In this document: in pieces, positions 17,092-23,768 of the stretch | Numbering within the stretch: position 1 is the stretch's first letter | How the letters are laid out: every line of letters begins with the position of its first letter | Source of the DNA: Prevotellaceae bacterium UBA1710 | GTDB taxonomy: Bacteria; Bacteroidota; Bacteroidia; Bacteroidales; Bacteroidaceae | Assembly (NCBI GenBank): GCA_002317355.1 | Contig: DCJC01000053.1 | Coordinates: 8,401-49,473 of the forward strand | Length of the DNA: 41,073 nt | Direction of reading: 5' to 3' | Notes under the pieces: model-generated | What the model was told of the DNA's origin: nothing | What the model saw: only the letters and a program-made list of their open reading frames with translations | The model's database searches: none | Translations under genes and position numbers: made by a program

Positions 17092-18426
17092 TTATTTTCT
17101 ATATTCTTTCTGTCCTGTATAACACTTGAGTAACTCCATATTAAGCAGCGCCATATATTTACTTTGCAGGGTTTCCTGCTTGGCACGAAGGTAGTTGTTC
17201 TTTTCTGTCAGAAGGTCGATGAGCGTCTCCAGACCTACGCCATAGCGCTCATTCATCATTTCATAGCTCAAGCGTGCAGCCTTTTCACTTTCTACTGCAC
17301 TACGATAGCGAGACTGAGCCGACATGATGTCAAGATGCAATGATGCTATGGTGTTCTGCAAATCCAGTAGAGCATTCTCATGGTTGATCTGAGTGTCAGA
17401 AAGTTGTAGTTGAGCTTTCTCCACAGAACTGCGTGTGGAGCGACGATCATAGATAGGCACTTGTAGTGATAATCCCACGGAACCATAGAGGTGATTCTTT
17501 ATCTGAGTGGCAAAGTTTCCACCTAAGGAGTTTCCGTTACTTGTTGAAACACCTGCATTGAGCGAAACAGTTGGCATACTACCTGTCTTTGCCATCTTAA
17601 CCTGCATCTCTGCGCTCCTGACTTTGGCATCAGCTACTTTCATATCAGGCAGATAAGCCAATGCCTGTTGTTCTGATGCCGCTAATGACTGTACAGGAGC
17701 AAGGACATCATTGTCTCCGTATTCCTGGAAACTGACAGAAAAATCTCCACTTGGTGCAAGCTGTAATAGCTGCTTCAGCGACAGAATATTCTCCTGTTCT
17801 GTCGTTTCGGCTTGAGTGAGCTGATATCTGTTCTGCTGCAACTGGCTTTCCATTTGGGCAACATCCACCTTGTTTCCCTTGCCTGCCTGCTGCCTTGCTA
17901 TGGTTCGCTCGCACTCACGCTCTGACAGGGCTACAATCTCCTTGTTGGTTAGTACACTCTCATGAGCATACATCACCTGATAGTATGCCTGAATGATGCG
18001 GATCACAATGTCATTAGCCGTTTTCTCATTTTCAAGTTGCTGTGTCTGAAGAGTAAGCCTGTTCTTCTTGACAGTCAGCCAGTTGTTACCACCATCATAA
18101 ATGGTAACATTTCCCTGCAAACCATACGAACCGCTATAGCTAGGATTGGTAGCCTTGGAATCGAACGAGCCATAGCTCTGTGATTCCAGTTTCTGAAATC
18201 CCAACTGCTGTTGAGAACTGAATGAAAGTGACGGAAACAAAGCTGCCTTCGATTGTTTCACATCCACCTCGGCACTCCTAAGCGCATTCTGCGATTGCTG
18301 TATCTGCAGATTATGTTCCATTGCATAGCTGATACAGTCAGACAATGTCCACATCCGCTGAGCCGATGCTGACATAGCAAATAGCATCGTTACAGACAAC
18401 AGAATCGTTAGACTTCTAAAATTCAT
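17092..18426 (-). CDS. TolC family outer-membrane efflux protein
   Basis: The 444-residue protein has a cleavable signal peptide (ending SASAQ) and two outer-membrane efflux protein repeats. Each repeat has long helices, for example EQENILSLKQLLQLAPSGDF and ARLSYEMMNERYGVGLETLI. The AxxxYxxGLxT-type motif before the end of the second repeat is typical. It is the outer channel of the efflux system and lies between its regulator and its adaptor gene. Confidence 0.93.
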   Translation of the reverse strand: MNFRSLTILLSVTMLFAMSASAQRMWTLSDCISYAMEHNLQIQQSQNALRSAEVDVKQSKAALFPSLSFSSQQQLGFQKLESQSYGSFDSKATNPSYSGSYGLQGNVTIYDGGNNWLTVKKNRLTLQTQQLENEKTANDIVIRIIQAYYQVMYAHESVLTNKEIVALSERECERTIARQQAGKGNKVDVAQMESQLQQNRYQLTQAETTEQENILSLKQLLQLAPSGDFSVSFQEYGDNDVLAPVQSLAASEQQALAYLPDMKVADAKVRSAEMQVKMAKTGSMPTVSLNAGVSTSNGNSLGGNFATQIKNHLYGSVGLSLQVPIYDRRSTRSSVEKAQLQLSDTQINHENALLDLQNTIASLHLDIMSAQSRYRSAVESEKAARLSYEMMNERYGVGLETLIDLLTEKNNYLRAKQETLQSKYMALLNMELLKCYTGQKEYRK

Positions 18427-18457
18427 AGTTCCTTATTTTGTAATTTGTAACTTGTAA

Positions 18458-19180
18458 TTAATTATTAATAATCCTCTGGTTAATGTATCGTTGCACATCT
18501 TCCTTGTATAGGTCGCCTACCGAAAGGACGGTGCCGTCACTCATGCGTATTCCCATTCGAGACATCTCCTGCACCTTGTTTATGTTTATGATATGAGAAC
18601 GATGTATGCGCATGAACTGATTCCTTGGCAGCATTTCCGACAAGCGCTTTATACTCATAAGAAACACAAGTTTCTCACCCCCGTCCAGATGAAGACGCAG
18701 ATATTCACTCATCGATTCCACATACACAATCTGACTGAGGCTTACACGCACGGTCCTGTAATCAGCCTTGATAAACAAGTTGTCATCATTCAGCATCTGC
18801 TCCCTGAGAGCCATCTGTTCAAGTTCATACTGACGCTTTACCTTTGCTGCCGACTTCTGGAATTCTGGTACCCCAAATGGTTTCAGTATATAATCCACGG
18901 CATTCACCTCAAAGCCCTCTACAGCATACTCCCTGTATGCCGTAGTAAACACTATAATCGGTTTGTCGGTAAGAGAACGGACAAAATCCAATCCATTCAG
19001 ATCAGGCATATTAATATCCACGAAAATAGCATCCACCTCTTCCTCATTCAGGATACGTATTGCTTCAAAGGCATCCTCACACGCTCCCACGAGTTCAAGA
19101 TACGGTGTCTTCTCAATCATCGTCCTGAGTTGTAGCAATGCTAATGGCTCATCATCTATGGCTAAACATTTAATTTTCAT
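18458..19180 (-). CDS. LytTR-family response regulator
   Basis: The 240-residue protein has a receiver domain (residues 1-120) with the acidic pair D9-D10, phosphoacceptor D55 in IFVDINMPD and Lys in ILKPF. A LytTR DNA-binding domain follows (about 135-238, with RIHRSHIININKV). Its start overlaps the end of the kinase gene by 4 bp, which indicates coupled translation. It probably controls the efflux operon of which it is part. Confidence 0.95.
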   Translation of the reverse strand: MKIKCLAIDDEPLALLQLRTMIEKTPYLELVGACEDAFEAIRILNEEEVDAIFVDINMPDLNGLDFVRSLTDKPIIVFTTAYREYAVEGFEVNAVDYILKPFGVPEFQKSAAKVKRQYELEQMALREQMLNDDNLFIKADYRTVRVSLSQIVYVESMSEYLRLHLDGGEKLVFLMSIKRLSEMLPRNQFMRIHRSHIININKVQEMSRMGIRMSDGTVLSVGDLYKEDVQRYINQRIINN

Positions 19181-20286
19181 ATTGTAAAGTTGTCAGGTTC
19201 CAGCACAGATTGCTTTTCATAAAACCGCGCTGTCAGATTCATAGTTTGAGGTATTATAAGTGTGACACAATACTGCTGTGGCACATTATCATCCAGTATC
19301 AATTCATAATTGTCACTATAGATAAGGTGCAGACGCTTCCGTACGTTCTCCAGTCCGATACCACCTTCTCCAGAGAGAGCATGAGATTGCTCGTGACGAC
19401 TATTACGGCAGATAAAACGCAACCTGTTATCTCCATGCAGCATTTCGAGACTGACATGGATGAATGACTCATTCTGATAACTGATGCCATGCTTGAAGGC
19501 ATTCTCTATGAACGTAACAAGCAATAGCGGAGGAATCTGTGCACTCTCAGGAACATCATCCATCCTGCATACAATATCCACCTTCTTACTGAATCGCAAT
19601 TTCATGAGTGATATATACTGCTCAATGAAATCAATCTCACCCGACAGCTTTACCATCGGTTCGCCAACATCATACAGCACATAGCGCATCATCTTCGACA
19701 TCTCCACAACGCTGCGCATTGCACGATCAGGATCGATACTAATCAGAGCATGGATATTGTTGAGAGTATTCATAAAGAAGTGAGGATTAATCTGATGTTT
19801 CAGAGACCCCAACTCATGCATCAGGTTCTGTTTCTCCAGCTCACCCAATCGCTGACTCTGCTCGTAAGCCTTCACCATAGCCCCTATACCGAGGTCAACG
19901 CCAAACATCAGCACAGCAATCACTATACGCGCCATGTCGGGAGGAGGAAGAATCCATCGGTGGTGATGAGGATGATGGTGAAAATCTGACGGAGGAGCTA
20001 CCGATATACAGATGAGGAACGCTACAAAGCAAGCCAATGTCAGCGTAACTGCCACGGAATACCACCTGATATGATGACGCTGGAAGAGAAAGGGCAACAG
20101 CAGGAAATGATGAATAGCGAAGAGAACGAGAAAACCAGTCAGATACAGGTAGTCATGCCCCACATTCAGCCAATTAAAGGAAGAATCCTCACTAACCCTC
20201 AGATAGTAGTTGAAGGTCAGCGGAAGAATGAAGAGAATGCCCCATATAGAGGATATCAGAATATTAACCAATGTTTTAGTGTTCAT
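19177..20286 (-). CDS. LytS/YehU-type sensor histidine kinase
   Basis: The 369-residue membrane kinase has about four N-terminal helices. A very histidine-rich stretch (DFHHHPHHHRWILPPP) lies between the third and fourth, at about residues 100-117, and could bind metal or sense pH. The cytoplasmic part has the His_kinase motif HQINPHFFMNTLNN and a HATPase with ENAFKHG and GIGLENVRKRL. I chose the ATG at 20286 because the promoter at 20318-20349 lies between it and the more upstream candidate. It pairs with the overlapping LytTR regulator. Confidence 0.92.
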   Translation of the reverse strand: MNTKTLVNILISSIWGILFILPLTFNYYLRVSEDSSFNWLNVGHDYLYLTGFLVLFAIHHFLLLPFLFQRHHIRWYSVAVTLTLACFVAFLICISVAPPSDFHHHPHHHRWILPPPDMARIVIAVLMFGVDLGIGAMVKAYEQSQRLGELEKQNLMHELGSLKHQINPHFFMNTLNNIHALISIDPDRAMRSVVEMSKMMRYVLYDVGEPMVKLSGEIDFIEQYISLMKLRFSKKVDIVCRMDDVPESAQIPPLLLVTFIENAFKHGISYQNESFIHVSLEMLHGDNRLRFICRNSRHEQSHALSGEGGIGLENVRKRLHLIYSDNYELILDDNVPQQYCVTLIIPQTMNLTARFYEKQSVLEPDNFTI

Positions 20287-20317
20287 CCTATGACGATATA
20301 AAAAATGAAATATGCTA

Positions 20318-20349
20318 CAAAAATAAGTAATTCTCATATAAAAACCAAA
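20318..20349 (-). promoter_or_regulatory. Promoter of the kinase-regulator-efflux operon
   Basis: On the minus strand, a -33 TTTG (20349-20346) and a -7 TATTTTTG (20325-20318) are separated by 20 bp, the consensus Bacteroidetes spacing. Transcription would start near 20312, giving a leader of about 26 nt for the ATG at 20286. Confidence 0.75.
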
Positions 20350-20424
20350 ATCAATCAACTAATTCCACATATTTTTCAGCAAAAAACACCGGAATGAATA
20401 TATCGCATCATTACTATTTTTTAA

Positions 20425-20504
20425 AAGGTGGGGGCTATAAATTGACAAAACTCCTATAGCCCATGATTAATAATTTTTCGGTGGGAATTTATAGAACCCA
20501 CCTT
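20425..20504. repeat. Nested inverted repeats with mutually exclusive hairpins
   Basis: AAGGTGGG (20425-20432) can pair with CCCACCTT (20497-20504). The latter can instead pair with GGTGGG at 20480-20485. GGGCTATA (20432-20439) pairs with TATAGCCC (20455-20462). Taken as a whole, 20427-20443 and 20486-20502 form a 17-bp inverted repeat with two mismatches. It may be a remnant IS end or a MITE, because a transposase fragment lies 300 bp downstream. Confidence 0.6.
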
Positions 20505-20601
20505 AAATAAAAACTCAAAAGAAGAGAAAGTAGTGTAAGGATATAAGTTTGTGCGATTTTAAGTTAAAAATAGTTATCTGATTGATAATCAACAGCCTAA
20601 C

Positions 20602-20628
20602 AGGCTTTTCGACGAGGAAGAATACTAA
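20602..20628 (+). other. Possible 3'-end remnant of a second DUF2795 gene
   Basis: The bases read RLFDEEEY followed by TAA. The intact DUF2795 gene of this window also ends LFDEEEY and a stop, with different synonymous codons. As in the intact gene, a hairpin terminator follows. No homology is visible upstream of these eight codons, so chance similarity of an acidic string is possible. Confidence 0.3.
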
Positions 20629-20670
20629 TCAGATTCAAAGAAAGATAATCACTGATTATCAACAGGTTAC

Positions 20671-20715
20671 AACAAGAACGATAGGATAATACCTTTCGTT
20701 CTTGTTGATTTTTAT
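20671..20715 (+). terminator. Orphan rho-independent terminator in the decayed region
   Basis: AACAAGAACG (20671-20680) pairs perfectly with CGTTCTTGTT (20697-20706), followed by GATTTTTAT. No intact gene precedes it. With the smaller palindrome GATAATC-ACT-GATTATC at 20644-20660, it suggests that a gene was lost here. Apart from these items, 20505-20811 holds nothing recognised. Confidence 0.7.
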
Positions 20716-20811
20716 GCCTTATATATAGGTTATTTTGATACGTTTTTGGAGGGTTGCTACCCCAAATGCTATCCCCAAAATGTCCAAATATCCGCAAATA
20801 CGAGAATAGTA

Positions 20812-21246
20812 AATCAGATAATATGGACCTCATTCCGCTGCATGAAGACCGATCTTGACCTGCGTCCCGTATATCATAAGAGCAACGTAGCCTGCCTTGC
20901 CCACCTGCATCTCGGCATCCTTGCCTACTGGGTGGTAACGAGCATCCGATACCTGCTCTGCCAGAAAGGCATCAACAAGACATGGTCACAGATACTTGAC
21001 ATCATGCTCACGCAGAAATCCGTCACGTCCGAAGCCAAGAACCTGCAGGATGAACCCATACATATCGAGCAATGCTCCGAACCCACGACTGAGGTCAGCC
21101 AAATCTACGATAACATATCCATCTCACATGAGCCTTGCACCCCCCAAAAATCTGTGTGGACACAAATTCAAACTCAAAAAACGAGCCGCCTAATGATGAT
21201 GGAGTTACGTGATTTACTACCTGCAATGTGGGTTAGCATTTCATAG
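20812..21246 (+). pseudogene. C-terminal fragment of an IS4/IS1634-like transposase
   Basis: The frame reads SFRCMKTDLDLRPVYHKSN and then AHLHLGILAYWVVTSIRYLL, which is the characteristic C-terminal segment of DDE transposases of the IS4/IS1634 type in Bacteroidetes. It continues through QCSEP to a stop at 21246. The catalytic DDE core that should lie upstream is missing. No start is recognisable, although the frame can be extended up to 20746. The element is therefore dead. Confidence 0.75.
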
Positions 21247-21280
21247 AAAAAACAGTCTCACGCCATTAAGCACGAGACTG
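21247..21280 (-). terminator. Rho-independent terminator of pstS-like gene
   Basis: CAGTCTC (21253-21259) pairs with GAGACTG (21274-21280). On the minus strand the stem is followed by a run of six T. It lies six bases after the pstS-like stop codon. Confidence 0.85.
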
Positions 21281-21286
21281 CATTTC

Positions 21287-22264
21287 TTACTTGGATAGTT
21301 TTTTGAGTGAAGCATCAAGCTTGTCCTGTGCTATCTGGATATATCCAGCGGCAGCATTTAATTTCTGTCCTTCACCAAGGACATATTTCAGGAAAGCCAC
21401 AACAACAGGGTCAGTAGGTATTCCTTTGGTTACAAGGTAAAGATCGCGGGCTGGTGGTGATGGATATTTACCATCGGCTATTGCCTTTGTGAGTTGATCC
21501 TTGGTGGCATAGAAATCCTCTTCCGGATCATTCTTTCCGTTGCCATTTACGTCGAGTGGCAAAACACGAATGCCAGGTAAAGGTTGCAAGGTGTTATTGT
21601 CGTAGGCATAGCCTATGTTGTTAATTCCGATAGCAAGTGGATTCTTTGAAACTGCCGTTGCTACGCCAGGGTCTCCATGAACGCCTTCACCGAGAAGATC
21701 CTCCTGATGCTTTCCAAGCCATTTAGCCCATGTCTCTGCAGCACCACAAGCATCTGAGCGTGTGAAGACTGCGATATCTTCCTTAGCAGATGGGATGAGT
21801 TGTGACCAAGATTTCAGAGTGCCGTTAATCCAGATATCCTGCGCTTCTTTGAGTGTGATGCCACGCTTTACAAGTTCGGCATAGTGAGGGTTCTTCTCGT
21901 TGATTGTAGGTACTACTGCGTCTTTTGCTACAGCAAAGCCAACAGCACCCTTTGCAGTTTCTTCTGGTGAGAGATCGCGTGAGACCATGCCAAGTTCCAC
22001 CTGACCAGTCAATGCGTCGGTCAGTCCTTTACCTGCACCACCACCATCAATCTCTATCTTTACGTCTGGATGCAGTTTCTGGAAATCTTCTGCCCATTTC
22101 ACGGCAAGTGGATAGAGGGCAAATGCGCCAGAGAGTGATATACGACCAAAAATTTCCTCTCCATCTGCAGAATTATTACTACTCTTCTTACCACAAGAGT
22201 TGAATGTCAATCCTATTGCCAAGATGGCAATTGCAAACAATAATGATCCGATTTTTTCTTTCAT
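21287..22264 (-). CDS. pstS: PstS-like oxyanion-binding lipoprotein, suspected sulfate rather than phosphate binder
   Basis: The 325-residue substrate-binding lipoprotein (lipobox Cys24, FNSC) has the PstS fold signature SGAFALYPLAVKWAEDF. By eye against E. coli PstS, several phosphate ligands are replaced: Thr10 by L50, Ser38 by A77, Asp56 by S95, Ser139 by C173 and Thr141 by A175. Arg135 is kept as R169 in FTRSDACG. Asp56 is the residue that accepts a proton from phosphate and excludes sulfate. The gene sits in a sulfur-assimilation cluster and shares its promoter design with cysD. I infer a sulfate or related sulfur oxyanion as ligand. The alignment is manual, and phosphate cannot be excluded. 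Confidence 0.85.
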   Translation of the reverse strand: MKEKIGSLLFAIAILAIGLTFNSCGKKSSNNSADGEEIFGRISLSGAFALYPLAVKWAEDFQKLHPDVKIEIDGGGAGKGLTDALTGQVELGMVSRDLSPEETAKGAVGFAVAKDAVVPTINEKNPHYAELVKRGITLKEAQDIWINGTLKSWSQLIPSAKEDIAVFTRSDACGAAETWAKWLGKHQEDLLGEGVHGDPGVATAVSKNPLAIGINNIGYAYDNNTLQPLPGIRVLPLDVNGNGKNDPEEDFYATKDQLTKAIADGKYPSPPARDLYLVTKGIPTDPVVVAFLKYVLGEGQKLNAAAGYIQIAQDKLDASLKKLSK

Positions 22265-22401
22265 TTAATTATCTCCTATACTTTAATTTGTTCATTCATT
22301 TATCACAAGTCCTGCTGGTTGTTAATGGAATAAAAGTGAAACGGAATGACTGCCTTTTGATCCATGAATTTGCGCCAACTTGTGTCTGTTAATTTCAAGT
22401 G

Positions 22402-22471
22402 CAAAGGTAATGCTATTTTACGTAATGTGAAATCCCATCAGTTTGGTATTTGCGTAACCAATTATAGTGAT
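22402..22471 (-). promoter_or_regulatory. Promoter and operator of pstS-like gene
   Basis: Minus-strand -7 box TACCTTTG (22409-22402), followed by CAC, and a -33 TTTC (22432-22429) with 19 bp between. The operator position 22454-22471 reads GTAACCAATTATAGTGAT. It matches 13 of 18 positions of the cysD palindrome, with the TAGTGAT half intact, at the same 52-bp distance from the -7 box edge. Confidence 0.7.
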
Positions 22472-22493
22472 GCACGGAATATTGAAATACAGG

Positions 22494-23549
22494 TTAGAAA
22501 CTTACCAGCAACTGCGATTCTATAAGGTTGGTGTCATCCTTATAGCTGTTAGTATAATCTGTATGTGTATATGCCAACTGCAATCTGACCTTCTTGTTTG
22601 CTATCCAGTTCACTCCAATCTGATAGTCACTTCTGTTGTTTGTCTTCAGATCAGTGTCTTTCTGATAGTAGCCATAACTCAACAGAGGCTGCAGTCCGTG
22701 TGACAGGCTGTAGGCAGCCGTTGCATACATACCTTGATGAGTGCGATCGCCAGTCTTACCATAGAGATATTCTGAACGAAGAAAGAGATTCTCTGGTGTG
22801 AACGTGAAACCAAAGGAAGAACGATTTCGTGTAATGGTTGGTGTAGAAGCATTAGCTGTGTATCTGCCTGAATAGTAACCAGCAGAGAGGACAAGTTCCT
22901 TTATTGGTCTGATGTACAAAAGGCTTCCGACATCCTTGTATTTGTCATTATCCTTCAAATCCACTCCATTACCATTATATATGCCAATCTTATACTGAAT
23001 GACATCATAATCCTCCTTGTGGATAAATCCTCCATAAAAACGAATACCAACATCACGTGAATTGACACTCTGTCCGCTTTCATCACTATATCCATTCAGT
23101 TTATTGACAACGGTAGGGTTCTCTATTGTAATCCATGTAGCTGGTCCATCAAGTGTTTCCTGAGAATATTCCACCTTAAACTCACCGACCTGAATATTGA
23201 ATTCCTTTGCAAGTTTTATCTTGAGAAAGGCATCAAGCAATTTCACATTGGCAGCAGAATTTTGTTTTCCACCTCCATATTCAGCCTGGATCTTGTAGTC
23301 CAGTCGCTTACCGAAATTACCAGAAACGGCGAGACGCGTACGGCGTATATCGAAACCATTGTATGCATCACCATTATTATCAGTAGTGCCAGTGTCGTAA
23401 CTGTATCTGGCATTGATCAGTCCGGAAACTGTAGGGATAGAGGGTTTAAACTCGGAATTCTCTTCCTCCTTATTATTTTGTGCGCTTGCCGTACCTGCTG
23501 AAAGTATCAGTGTTGCGACTGCAATCGAAAGTTTTCCTAATGTATTCAT
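22494..23549 (-). CDS. OprP/OprO-like anion-selective porin
   Basis: The 351-residue outer-membrane beta-barrel has a signal peptide (ending GTASAQ). It resembles phosphate-selective porins O and P: FDIRRTRLAVSGNFGKRLDYK, AFLKIKLAKEFNIQVGEFKV and many alternating aromatic strands, ending in a terminal Phe. It is slightly short for the family. It has its own promoter with the sulfur-region operator and lies directly upstream of the PstS-like gene. It therefore probably supplies that transporter with its anion. Substrate by context: sulfate or another oxyanion. Confidence 0.85.
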   Translation of the reverse strand: MNTLGKLSIAVATLILSAGTASAQNNKEEENSEFKPSIPTVSGLINARYSYDTGTTDNNGDAYNGFDIRRTRLAVSGNFGKRLDYKIQAEYGGGKQNSAANVKLLDAFLKIKLAKEFNIQVGEFKVEYSQETLDGPATWITIENPTVVNKLNGYSDESGQSVNSRDVGIRFYGGFIHKEDYDVIQYKIGIYNGNGVDLKDNDKYKDVGSLLYIRPIKELVLSAGYYSGRYTANASTPTITRNRSSFGFTFTPENLFLRSEYLYGKTGDRTHQGMYATAAYSLSHGLQPLLSYGYYQKDTDLKTNNRSDYQIGVNWIANKKVRLQLAYTHTDYTNSYKDDTNLIESQLLVSF

Positions 23550-23599
23550 CTTTTTACCTGTTTTTGATTAACTATATGATTTAACTTGTTTTGATGGTG

Positions 23600-23669
23600 C
23601 AAAGGTACTGATTTCCTGAGACATGGGAAATCCCCTTTACAGGGTATTCATATCGCTAATGTTAGTGAA
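23600..23669 (-). promoter_or_regulatory. Promoter and operator of the porin gene
   Basis: Minus-strand -7 box TACCTTTG (23607-23600) and -33 TTTC (23630-23627). The operator ATCGCTAATGTTAGTGAA (23652-23669) matches 15 of 18 positions of the cysD palindrome and begins exactly 52 bp from the -7 box edge, as for cysD and pstS. Confidence 0.8.
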
Positions 23670-23703
23670 AAGATAGATGTGCATGACTTTCTTCCACTAA
23701 ACA

Positions 23704-23735
23704 GAAAAGGTGCCCCAGACGAATCCGGGACACCT
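23704..23735 (-). terminator. Terminator of the sulfate-reduction operon
   Basis: AGGTGCCCC (23708-23716) pairs with GGGACACCT (23727-23735) with one mismatch. On the minus strand TTTTCTG follows. It lies just past the sulfite reductase stop codon. Confidence 0.65.
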
Positions 23736-23768
23736 CGATTAAAGTAGGAAAAATATATGTGCAAGCAC

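Noticed and set aside
20597..20833. Minus-strand 78-codon frame opposite the transposase fragment
   Set aside because: It crosses the orphan terminator and the IS remnant, and shows no protein-like composition.
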